NCBI RefSeq assembly: GCF_949628215.1
Contig: NC_134282.1
Span: forward strand, 9,484,223 to 9,548,222
Reading direction: 5' to 3'
Origin: Phalacrocorax aristotelis
Taxonomy: Eukaryota > Chordata > Aves > Suliformes > Phalacrocoracidae
Length of the DNA stretch: 64,000 nt
Position 1 is the first letter of the stretch. Every line of letters starts with the position of its first letter. A program made the translations under genes and the position numbers. Shown in pieces: positions 1-10,944 of this stretch. The notes under the pieces were generated by a model. That model ran no database searches and was not told the origin of the DNA. It saw only the letters and a program-made list of their open reading frames with translations.

Positions 1-2537
1 AGAATTTATTTAATTAGTAAGTGTATGGATTTAGGGTATAGTTTTATTGCCTGTATGGTGTCTTGTCTTTGTCCTTGCCAAACCGAATTCTACATAGACT
101 GTTACAATTTGTTTCAATTGCTGAAAATTTAGAATATTAAAATAGATTTCAAGGCTGAATTAAAACATCTATGCAACCTATAGTTTGTGAACTGGTGGTA
201 TAATTATCCTGTTGGTTTAGTTGGACTGTTCTGAAGCTCCTTTAGTATTCTTTACCTTGTAGCCATTATTCAATAGTTATATCCAGGACTCCATGGTTTG
301 TTTACAGTTCTATCATTCATTATTTGTGTTTATTGCTGTGCTATGAATTCTAATATAAGGTGTACTATTTTCAAAAGTAAGTGATGTAGGATCCTGTTGA
401 CTATTTTCCCTGTATTTTTTATAGAACTTTTTTTTAAAGTCACTCAGATACTGCTTAAAATACTACATCAGTTATAAAACCTACACAATAAAGCAGTCAG
501 TTCTTCAGTGTCATCTCCTATTAAGTTAATTTTCTTGTGGAAGTAGGCTGAGTAGATGAGCTTCATTCCATGTTTATACTGTTTCAGCTAATGCTGTCTG
601 ATGAAGACAGCACACAGGATTACTGTGCTAATGTAAACAAATTGCTTGTGTCCTTACAAATGAAGGGGATCTCAAGAAATATAGATATATTTGTGCCTCA
701 GTGATATGAATGTGAATTTTTGCAGATCTGAAAACTAGTCTGAACTGTTGGCAGTTCTCCATGCTTCGTTCATTGCAAGTAATGTAAGCAACAAGACTAA
801 CAAGACCTGACTGGTAATGGCTACTGTCAGTGCCTTTTGCAAAAGAAGGAGGATCTGCTGTGATTTTATGTCCTCCTTTACTCTAATGAATTTTTACTAG
901 GATTCTTGAATGGCATTTAGCATATTCTGACATGGCCCACACTTTCTGCAGGTACTGTAGGATTAAAAAAGGTCCCTTTGTTGCATAAATTTTTAGGGTG
1001 CTTTATATATGATATAAATTGACTTGGTGAATTCACTGGTGGCCTTAATTTCCTATTTCACTAGGATTATGAGCTTCCAGGGAAGCAAGGATACTGGCTG
1101 CTTGTCTTGTATTCTGTACTTTCATTTCCAATGGGACGTAGCCGTGCTTGCCACCTAGAAAGGAGCTCTGAGAGTAGAGCCCCGTGTTGATGCCAATGTG
1201 TCAGTGTTGCAACAGGAAAGCTACTTAGAGCTGGGCCAAATGAGGTTTGGAAGTGTCAGAGCAGGTAGCTCTCTTGTCCCTCATAGCTGCAGGGTCCCTG
1301 TGCATGACTGACTTAAACATCTTAAAACATTATCAAGCCCACTGAAGTACTTGCTGTAGCTATTAATTGCCCTGATGCATTAGACAGAAAGTCTCTCAAC
1401 CCCATGGGAGCTGTCACGTTTTTAAAATCCCTGTAGAAACCAGAAATATCAAAACAAGGGGGTCTGCATTCTCACTTGGATGGGCACTTTTAGGAACCCA
1501 GGTGTCACAATGAGTTTGGTTTGATTTTGTTCTGCATTAAGGAGCCGAGGAGCCTGTCTTTGCTCCTCATGACTGACCTAGTAGGAATACTTGAAATTAC
1601 TTACATGAGCAGCAAGAACAGGTTTTTCTTTATGGTTTTGTGTTCACACTCTAAGAATCCTGTCACATTCATTAACGTTCATTCATACCCTATGGTTTTT
1701 GTGCCTTCACCTCACAGTACAAACAGGTCCTAAGAGCTTTTTCCCCATGTTTTATTAATAAAGGGAAGAAAACAAATAGTAAAAGAGAAAACTAAAACCT
1801 AACAAAGGCTTACTTTTACTGACTGTTAGAGAAAATTAGGTATTATAGTTTGGTAAAATGTGGCATATCTGGCAAATAATATGTCGCAACAAGCAACAAG
1901 CATAGGTATTTGTCACCTACCCTGTCAGGTTAATGTATACATATATAGCATTCTGTGTTAGAACATACGAGCCTGAGCTTGTTGATGACAGTGTTTCTTA
2001 AAAGTCTTTGAACAAATACATGCAGTAAGCTAGACCTTTCCTTCCTTGCTGGCTGAGGTAGGAAATAGTCACTTTGTGCATGATGGGCAGGGCCTAGCAA
2101 AACTGGACCCTTGCCCTAGGAGCTACAGCAATTCAAATTAATAAAAAGAAGAAATTAATGACATCATGGCTCCATGTGCTATGACTTTGTTGCAGTTCAA
2201 AACTTTGCCTTAAATAATTATCAGAAATGGAGGAGGAAGAGGTGGCAAAGAGGACAGAAAAGGAAGAGGTGGAACAGGGAGTGTTCCAGGCTAGTCCAGA
2301 TAGTGACGGTTAGAGCACTTTTCTGAGAGGTGGATAGCCCAGGCTCTGCTTTTTCATCCATTTTATTATTATGTAGCAGAACAGTATATAAAGCAACTTG
2401 CAGGATAGATATTAACAGGTATCCAGTGAATAGTTCAGTAATAATACAGACATAAATAAGTTTATGTTACTAAAGAAACACATTTTGTATATAGGTGAAA
2501 AATACCTCAACTTCTTGCTTTTATTATAATGTGCTAG
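1..2537. other. Intergenic DNA, no gene seen
   Basis: This is AT-rich DNA with stops in all frames and no ORF that resembles a known protein or carries convincing splice signals. A purine-rich stretch near 2228-2280 contains the 11-mer GGAAGAGGTGG twice. I see no recognisable repeat family. It lies upstream of GPR149 and may hold distal regulatory DNA, but nothing in it can be named. Confidence 0.6.
2228..2280 (+). repeat. Polypurine tract with a duplicated 11-mer
   Basis: The + strand is almost all A and G across about 50 bases. GGAAGAGGTGG occurs twice within it, which looks like a degenerate short tandem duplication. Such tracts can form triplex DNA, but no function is implied here. Confidence 0.45.
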
Positions 2538-2542
2538 ATGCC
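2538..2542. repeat. 5-bp target-site duplication, left copy (ATGCC)
   Basis: ATGCC directly precedes the LTR and is repeated exactly at 3121-3125 directly after it. This marks the integration site. Confidence 0.8.
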
Positions 2543-3120
2543 TGTCGTGGTTTAGCCCCAGTCAGCAACCAAGCACCACGCAGGCACTTGCTCACTCTCC
2601 CCTGGTGGGACGGGGGAGAGAATCAGAAGAGTAAAAGTGAGGCACCTCATGGTTTGAGATAAAGACAGTTCAAAGGGTAAAGCAAAAGCTGTGCGCAGAA
2701 GCAAAGCAAAACAAGGAATTCATTCACTCCTTCCCATGGGCAGGCAGGTGTTCAGCCGTCACCAGGAAAGCAGGGCTCCATCACACGTAACAGTTACTTG
2801 GGAAGACAAACGCCATCACTCCAAACGTCCCCCCCTTCCTCCTCCTTCCCCCAGCTCTATATACTGAGCATGATGCCAAATGGTATGGAATATCCCTTTG
2901 GTCAGTTGGGGTCAGCTGTCCCGCTGTGTCCCCTCCCAGTTTCTTGTGCACCCGGCAGACCACAGGGAGCTGAAAAAGTCCTTGACCAGTGTAAGTGCTA
3001 CTTAGCAACAACTAAAACATCTCCACATAATCACTGCTGTTTCCAGCAAGAATCCAAAACATAGCCCCATACTAGCTACTATGAAGAAATTTAACCTCTA
3101 TCCCAGCTGAAACCAGGACA
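2543..3120 (+). mobile_element. Solo LTR of an avian endogenous retrovirus (ERVL-type)
   Basis: The element begins with TGTCGTGGTTTAGCCCC and ends with GAAACCAGGACA, giving the TG...CA ends of a retroviral LTR. It is flanked on both sides by the direct repeat ATGCC (2538-2542 and 3121-3125), a perfect 5-bp target-site duplication. Five bases is typical of class III (ERVL-like) integrations. A TATA-like TATATA near 2858 fits the promoter of an LTR in + orientation. I recognise the overall sequence as a very common avian LTR type. There are no gag, pol or env sequences and no second LTR nearby, so this is a solo LTR left by recombination between two LTRs. The short ORFs inside it are not genes. 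The exact subfamily is not determined. Confidence 0.85.
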
Positions 3121-3125
3121 ATGCC
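3121..3125. repeat. 5-bp target-site duplication, right copy (ATGCC)
   Basis: This is the right-hand copy of ATGCC, immediately after the LTR's terminal CA. It matches 2538-2542 exactly. Confidence 0.8.
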
Positions 3126-5034
3126 ACATCTTCCATGTTAGTTACCTAACCACAAAAGTTAACAAGTAAATGTGTAAACTGTGAATAAGACTTTGCAAGT
3201 GTGTGACAAATTTTGAAAATTAGCCCATATTTATTTAGATACACAAGCAAGGACAGATGAGTATTTAATCTTCTATTAATCATGGCATTTTACCCAGCTA
3301 AGTAAAGATAATGAAACTTCTTATCCTTGATCCCTCTTCCTTAAATCTCTCCTTAAAGAAAAACATATATTAGCAAGTTTATGCAAGCTGGAAGGACTTT
3401 AACTGTGCTGTTAATTGAAGAGGTAAAGGTGATGATGTAGGAGAAAATCTAGGGTGATGTGATTTTGTGAAGGATTTAATTCTCAGGGAAACATTGGCCC
3501 TTTTAAAATGTCTATCATACAGCTGAGCGAGTAAGGCTGACAAACTGAAAAGGTTAGTAATCTAATGACCTAGTGTTTTTCCAACATCAAGAAAAATTAT
3601 CAGCCGAGAAGTTCAAAAGACTAACCCTGAACTCCTTTGCTGATGTTGTCAAAAGAAAATTGAAAACCCTTCAGTTCTTTGCATCCACAGACACTTTAAT
3701 GGAGGCTGCATTCATTCATTCATTGTGACTACTTTCACTTCTAGGTAGCTGTCCAAAGTAACAGAGCTCATCGACGATCACACTTTTATAGAGTTTTCTC
3801 AGTTGGGATATTTTGCCTTTTTAGACATCCCTATAAACTTATTTTTTCATAAGCAGATCCATTGTTGAAAACTTCGTATGAAAGGCTGGCTTGAAGAGTG
3901 GACACCATTATTAGAGCTGAAAGAATAGTTTTCAAATAGATTATGAAAAGTGATATAATAGCTTTGAAAAATTTATATGAGAGAAAGTTCTCTGTCTTTC
4001 TACAAACTCTAGCTGCAGGAAGATTTCTGATAGACCTTAATCCAAAGCTTACTGAAATCAATGGGCATCTAACTGTGAATGGCTGTAACTGCGGCTTTGG
4101 CCACATTCTTCTTTAGCTATAAATTGGTACACAAGTCCAAATTAACTTCTGACTTGACTACAACATTTACAGACCAGAGCTATCATAGGTGACTATTTAA
4201 GTCTCTATTTTAGTATTGTTGGTTAAAACACTCTGCAAGCTATTCCTTGCAAGAAAGAAAAGGTAAATATTTGTGATATATTGAGCTAGGTTTTTAAAAT
4301 CATGCTACATAAATAACATCACAAAATATAAACCCAGAAACAGTAAGAGGAAGAAATGCAAGTTATATCCATAGCAATAGAAATAGCTTTCAGTGGAACT
4401 TATGAGTTCTCAATGAAGAGAAATCATCTCTGAATACAAGGACATGCACAACTTGCACTGGCTCCAGTGGGGCAAGGAACAAGCTTTGAACCTGTCTCCA
4501 TTTGTCACTTACAACTTCTGTCAGACTGATTAAATATTTCCATGAGCTCAGGTCTGCTGCTGACTCACTCTGCTGTAACTGTTACATGTCACTGGAAGCT
4601 GCACAGATCATCTGGGAATCCACACTGACAATGCTCTTGTTTTGAAAGTTGCATCTGGTTTGCATAATATATTTAGTTCCTTTGGTGGCGATCAGTTTAT
4701 TTAAATTACTCAGTATTACTGCTTTTAACAAGAAAGATGAGTTTCTGTGTCAAAAAAGTATTGGAAATACTCTGTGCCTGCTTCTACCTAAATCACAACC
4801 TCAGCCAGAATATTCTTTTAGAAGGTTGAGCAAACAGTTTAGGTGACTTAAAGTTCAGCTCAGTGGGGTACAACACACAAGGGTTGAGAGTTTTGTCTTA
4901 CCCTTGTAGGTGCCTGCAAATCAGAAAGCCAACAAACAGCCTAGTGCATTTTTTTCATACCATTTCATAGAAAACACGGGGGAGTTAGACTTCATTGTGG
5001 AGAGTGGTGACACTGACCATGCCAGGGTGTTTCA
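3126..5034. other. Intergenic DNA, no gene seen
   Basis: AT-rich sequence with scattered stops. A short CATT repeat occurs near 3710-3725. The small ORFs here have no recognisable domains or splice context. Confidence 0.55.
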
Positions 5035-5262
5035 TCAAGGCGTAGAATCCCAGAAGAGTTGCTGCTGGCAGGCAGCCCTGGAGCACCCCCATCCCACCCC
5101 TGCTCAGGCAGGGTCAGTCAGTAACAGCAGGCTGTCTAGAGCCATGTCTGGTCAGGAGGTGTCTCTGCAAGAATGGAGAACCACAGCCTTTCTGCACAAC
5201 CTATGCCACTGGTTCACCCCCCTCACAGTAAAAAAGCTTTTTCTTCTTGAAGCAAGAATGGG
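5035..5262 (-). mobile_element. CR1 LINE 3'-region fragment, antisense
   Basis: Read on the + strand, this matches the reverse complement of the avian CR1 3' region in order. It has a degenerate tail remnant (GTAGAATCCCAGAA), then CCCCTGCTCAGGCAGGGTCA, AGCAGGCTGTCTAGAGCCAT, a CTGCAAGAATGGAGAACCACA stretch, and CACCCCCCTCACAGTAAAAA with the following TTTTTCTTCTT. The element therefore lies on the - strand and is 5'-truncated, as most CR1 copies are. A 124-codon + strand ORF across it (4910-5284) is an accident of this repeat. Boundaries are approximate. Confidence 0.8.
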
Positions 5263-8200
5263 AAGACAGATATATATTGACTAACCCTGTTAGTTTCCAC
5301 CCAGAATTGGAAAAAATAACAAATTCAAGTTGTTTTAACTGTTCAATTTTGTGCCATCTCAGGTCATCACTTTTCATAGGTGCACTTTTCTCTCACCAAG
5401 TGTCAAGAGAGTTTATACCAAGCAGCTCTTCCTGTTGGGAGGATGGAGGACACAGCATGACAGATTGATTAAAGAGAATAAAATAATTCGTGTGAGGGCC
5501 CATTGTTGAAATACAACTCAAGTCCTTTCAGGCTTTGTTGATGCAAGTGAAACTGTAACTCTGTATTACATGACTGTCCACATGTTTCACAGGGACAAGG
5601 CTGCCAGTGGATTAGCAGCACCTTGCCTCAGAGAAGACTTGACTCCCAGGGATTGCTCAGTTTGCAGGAACATTCATAATCTCCATTCCATAATGCAAAA
5701 CACAAGGAGACACACTGCCTGTGCAAGGGTTCTAGTACCTGTTTGACATCTCTTGTGCTGCATCTGTCTGCTTTTGTTACAGCTACCTTCCCTCCCTAGG
5801 TGCCAGTGACAGGAAGCATTGCCTCAGTAACTCCTGCTCCATAGCATTGTTCTAGCTTATTTTATGGAATTTACAGTGCATTTGCTGGAGATCCATGGTG
5901 AGACACCTTGCCAGCCCTTTTGACAGCAGGCATGAAGTCCGTTCCATAATATGAAGTCTTGGCAGCACCAATCAGGAGTAATTTTCGATAGTCTTCAGCA
6001 ACTCCCACAGTGGGGTTGAAGGTTACCCATCAAAGCCATGTGATTGAGAGTCGCTGAAGTCAGTTATAGTTCCTGGATTTTGCTTTATAGGCCTGCAGAA
6101 AGCTGACTGTATGAAGGACATGAGCCTATATCCGTCCTTTGTCAGTACTGTGTTAAATTTGTCATGATCTTTGAAATTATTTAGAGACTCACCAAGATTT
6201 GATTTCTTTTGTTCTTTTCTTCTAAAATGCAATATTCATATAGGGGGTAAAAAAAGATGAACATTTTTCTTACTCTCTTCCAAGACTGAACACAGAAAAT
6301 ATTAGATGTCTCACAAGAGAGATGGATTTCGTGGTAAATCTGGCATTATTTTTCAGCTCCCATATATACATATAACTCGGACTGTCTTTAGGTAACTAAT
6401 GGATTTATGGGCTAAGTCCAGACAAACTCTGAAAATTTTGAGGTTCAGTAATCATTGTGCATAGGGTGAAACAGTTCTGAATCACCTTCCTCTTTTCATT
6501 CTGTCTTTATTCAGAGGGCATCTCTGAAGTTGGTGGGGAAATGCCCCACTGTCTCAAAACTGGGCGTCTCATCCTTTTCTATACATTTATTTTTCTCTGA
6601 TTTCTCCTCAATGCCAAACTATGTTCTTCACAGATTTTACAAAACAACATCAGGTCTTCTAGGTCATGACACAGAAGCTTTCTGCCCCTGCTTTGGAAAC
6701 CCATCCTCTAGTTACAAACAGCCTCAGAATGTGGTGAGCAGTTGACAAAAATAAGTGTTTGTTATGAAAACTAAGTAATGATGAATGCATTTACAGGAGA
6801 CCAATGTGTTCATTTTACTTCTTGCCAGTGTAACACAGGCTGTTAGACTACTAATTCAGCCCTTACTTGTGTGAATATAACCTTATTGTGTGAAGAATAA
6901 CCTTATTGAGAACCACTGGGTCCCTGTTATGTAAATTTTCACAAATTATGTTAACTGACTGGAGAGAGAAATGGGTTTTGGAAGGAAGGTATGTTTTTTT
7001 CTTAAATGATGCATTTTATTAAGCTCAGCTAGTACAGGTTTGTTATCAGTGCCCATCTTAGTTTACTTAGTCTGTGCAAATATATGAGATAATACCAAAT
7101 ATCAGATTATACTGCACAGTTTAAAAGGGAAGGTCTTCTATGTGACCTGAATTTTGAGCTGATAGTTACAGATAAAGGCACTCAGGCAATTCCCAGGATC
7201 TCCAAAGCAAACTGTTGATGCTGTTGCTGCTCTGGGGGCAGGATCAGCCCAACATTGGAATATTAAAACTGGTGGTAGTATTGATAGGCTTAGGGGGATA
7301 TTCCTGAGGAGTGAAAGTAACACAAGATAGCTTTGGGGTTTAACTGTTTGTATTTTAGCAAAGGTTTTGTGGAACTCATGAGGAAGAATGATAGTGTCCG
7401 CTGCCCAGAATATTAATGCTGTACAGAAACACCAGCGCTAGAGATGCAGAACCAGCAGAGCAGGATGTAACTGTCCTGGTAGAGTGCAAAATGGTGTAGC
7501 TGCCTTGCTTCATGTACCTGAGGGAGCTGACAGAGAGAAAGCCTAAATGTCTCTTCACATTGCATTGCTTCATGAACTGGTGACATTTGGCCTTGCACAA
7601 TTGTTTTTGTAAATACTTGCAGACAAAAATCCACCTACTGAAAAGTGAATTTTGTTTAGAAGAATCTGAAACTAAAAAAAATCATAATCTGAAGCGAGCA
7701 TTTTCTTTCTTAAACGTTCCACCTAGTGAGAGATAGTTGGAAAGCACAACTGATTTCTTTTGTCGTCTGCAATATTCCTTCCTTGCCATGCTTCAGATTT
7801 CATTAAAACTCTGTCCTTTTGATGAGTTCATACTTCAGTTAAACCTTTCCATTAAAAGAAAAAATACTCCATAAGAGGAAAGATTTCATTTTGTATTCCA
7901 GTATCCTCTTTTACTACCTCTCTCACCCTTTCCAATACAAACTCAGTCATCCTTTACATCAGCAAAGCTAATAGACCTTTTTACTGTCACTCAAAATTAA
8001 TTAGCAGCCCTTTCTTCATTCAGTACTCTACAGGCACATGCACATTTGCTTAGAGGATATGTCTATGTTATGCAATGCAATTTTCAGGGACTCCAGAACA
8101 CAGCTACCACAGAAAGCAGTGGCTAGAGCCAGCAAATGCATTCTCAGCCCATATGACTTTTCATATCTTTTCAAATTTATTAAAGCTATGGAAAAGAAAC

Positions 8201-10555
8201 ACTTATTGTTTTTTTTTCCAATGGTCTTACAGAATATCTGAAATCCACTGAATTTGCTCTATCTCCTGTATTTCTTTTACAGTATCAGTTGTGGGTTTTT
8301 TCAGCTTTACCCCAGACTCTCCTTTTCTGCTATTTTTCCAAAATTTTCCAAAGTTTCAATTCAAAATAAAAGTATTTCTAAGGAAGCCTTAGAAAAATCT
8401 CTACAGTCTGAGCAGCCTTCTGAAATGGGTGAGCTTAAGAAATTTCCCTGTAGCCTTTTCTCACTCAGGCTGGCGAAACGCTGCCATCTTCCTGTAGAGC
8501 TGCTCCTCTCCTTGGGGCTCCTCATCGATGAAAGAGCAGCATGTTTCTGTACTCTGCTTATTTAGAGAAGGAGTACTAGCCTGCTGCACAAAAATCATCT
8601 CTTCCCTTAAAGCTCCTTGAAGTCTCTGTAATATATGTGCAGAATAGAGAGGATTCCCTTTTTATTTAAGAAAGAGATGTTTTCTTTGTTTTTACACACA
8701 GTAAGCTGTGTCCTATGCTTTGTCCACATTCTCTGGGTATCATTTATGACAGCACTTATATTTGTGGTTTCAGGGTAAAGCAACACTTAAAATACTGGTT
8801 TCCTTGCAAAAATATTTGGTGAATAATAGTATCTTTTCAGGAAACAGGTCAGTGCTAGAAAGGTAATAGTGTTATTGGTGTAAGTAAAAGCAGTGATAAC
8901 CAGCAAATACAAGTTCTCAGGCCTCTAGAGGCAGAATTTGGTTCCAGAGCTTTCAATCTTCACTCATTAAAACTCAGTTTCATCCTAAGTCCTGGGGCTG
9001 AATTTCCTGGTCTGCTCATTCAGCCTTCCTTGAAGGTGAGTGGGAGAGAAGATGATGAGGAAGTGACAATGGAAAGAGAAATGAAGGGCTAAGACAACCC
9101 ACTGCAGAGCTCTTGAGACTACACAGCAGGCAGTGAAATGTGCAAACAGTATTACGAATGGCTCTTGCGTCCATTAATTTTATTACTATTGGAGAAAGTT
9201 CTACATATACAGCTGATTTTCCTGCTGCTTCCAGATGGGGTCATAGCTGGGTCACTCAAAGGCATGTGCATTTTCCTTTTTTTTTCTTCCCTTCAGAAAG
9301 GGATAATTATTTCTTTCCAGCTGTTTGGATTCTTCAGTTAACTCTCTCAGTGCAGTTTTCCACAGTAGTGTGGTATTACTGCTGCCCAGCTCCTGCTAGA
9401 TTTAATGACATTTGCTTTTTCTCCAATATGCTACATACATTTTGCAGTGTCTAAAATAAGAGTGATTACTGAGCACAATGTTACATTTACTGGATTTGTT
9501 TCATGATTAGGTATGATCGTGCTAATACAACTGCATTACGGGTGTTCTTCTGCTAGTAGAGCTGTGCAGCAAAATTAAAAGCATTCATATCATGCTGTTC
9601 CATGAATTATATTCATAGCCTGCTGTGCTCTCTATTAGAAAGCAAACAGTAACTGTGAGGAGGTGTACTGAAGAATTGCTTCCCTGCTAGCTGTCTGTCT
9701 CCTCTTATCAATTCGCTGAACTAACGGCTGCTCAATAAAAGTGACATTTTCAAGTGTCTTGTCTCAAGAGAGCAATTATGCCACACCTAACAGAATGTCC
9801 TACTCTTCATACTATCTAGAATTGAGCTTTTCTGCAGATTTTGCTACCATCACTCTGTCTTGCCATCCACTAGAACAATAACACCTTCCTGACTAGAACT
9901 GCCCCTTTCTCATCCTTATATACATGGCATACTTAATATCTCTTCTATTTCAGCATTGCTGTCCTGGTATTACTACTTTATAATTGCTTCTTTCTCTTCT
10001 AGTTGGTCCCACTTTGGACATTTCCTGGATAACAGCACATAAACATCTCTGGTAGTGTGCACACAGTGCAACCCGGATGGATTCATTCTCATCTCTCAGC
10101 CATCTTGTTTATTGCCAACCTCACTGAAGTGCTGGCACTATTTTTGTTTTTTGTTGGCATGCTGTTTATAGACTTCTGAAAGTCTTGGGGAAAGACACAC
10201 ACCACGATTATGCCTCACCCAGTGGACGCTTTAGGGCTTACTCACTTTCAGCTCCATTTGTCTCTTATTAATTCTGTAATTCTCAAAAAAACCATTCTGT
10301 TCATTGCAGTATCAATCTACTGTCTATATTTACAGCACAGAAGCAAAAACTAAAGTTAGGGAGCTCTGACAATGGGAATTGCTTAATACTGGCCCATCTG
10401 CTCAGAGAGGCGCTACCTCACAGAGGGACAGGCTGTGACGTGCTGCTGCCAGTAACCGTTGGTTTCAAAAGGAGCATCTGCACAGCAAGGTTCTGTTTTG
10501 CTTGAATTAAAGCTGGTGCAGTCCTGCCCACAATGAGCACATAAGTTAAATAATA
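5263..10555. other. Intergenic DNA, no gene seen
   Basis: About 5.3 kb of moderately AT-rich sequence. The ORFs here are short, lack recognisable protein domains and are not supported by splice-site pairs. No repeat family is recognised. It could contain distal regulatory elements of GPR149 or the preceding gene. Confidence 0.5.
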
Positions 10556-10830
10556 TTTTCAGGTTTGATGGGATTATTCGTGATTTACATTGCTCTAATT
10601 GCTCCTAATCAGTAAGCACCCTTTTCCTACAGCACAGCAATACAGCTGCAGCGGAAATGGATTGAGTATAAGAGTATCTGCCTTTTATTAGAAGCCACCA
10701 TTGATTTAATTCATCTGGGGCAAATAACTAGATGAAATAATTAGCTGCAGTTTAACCATCTAGTATCTGATGGTCATTTCTGAATCTGACAGACCAAAAA
10801 TGATCATTTAGTTTAACATCTTTTTAAAAG
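10556..10830. promoter_or_regulatory. Candidate distal regulatory element rich in TAAT-core sites
   Basis: Homeodomain-type cores cluster here, including CTCTAATTGCTCCTAATCAG near 10592-10611, TTTAATTCATC near 10706 and AATAATTAGCTGCAG near 10736-10750. They are accompanied by CAGCTG-type E-box sequence near 10643. The composition resembles conserved developmental enhancers. Conservation cannot be tested from one sequence, so this is inference only. Confidence 0.2.
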
Positions 10831-10914
10831 TCTGTTTAAAAAATTCTGGAAAAAAAAATAAAACATTTTCTTTCAGATGCTATTGAGGAATAAATTACAA
10901 AGACATTTATGGAA

Positions 10915-10944
10915 TTATATATATATATATATATATGTGTGTGT
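10915..10944. repeat. (AT)n/(GT)n microsatellite
   Basis: An uninterrupted AT run (about 11 units) leads into GTGTGTGT. It is a simple dinucleotide repeat, likely polymorphic. Confidence 0.9.

Noticed and set aside
2781-3064. Overlapping ORFs of 76 and 88 codons on opposite strands
   Set aside because: Both lie inside the solo LTR, which is non-coding.
4910-5284. 124-codon + strand ORF
   Set aside because: Most of it matches an antisense CR1 3' region, so it is an accidental ORF in a repeat.
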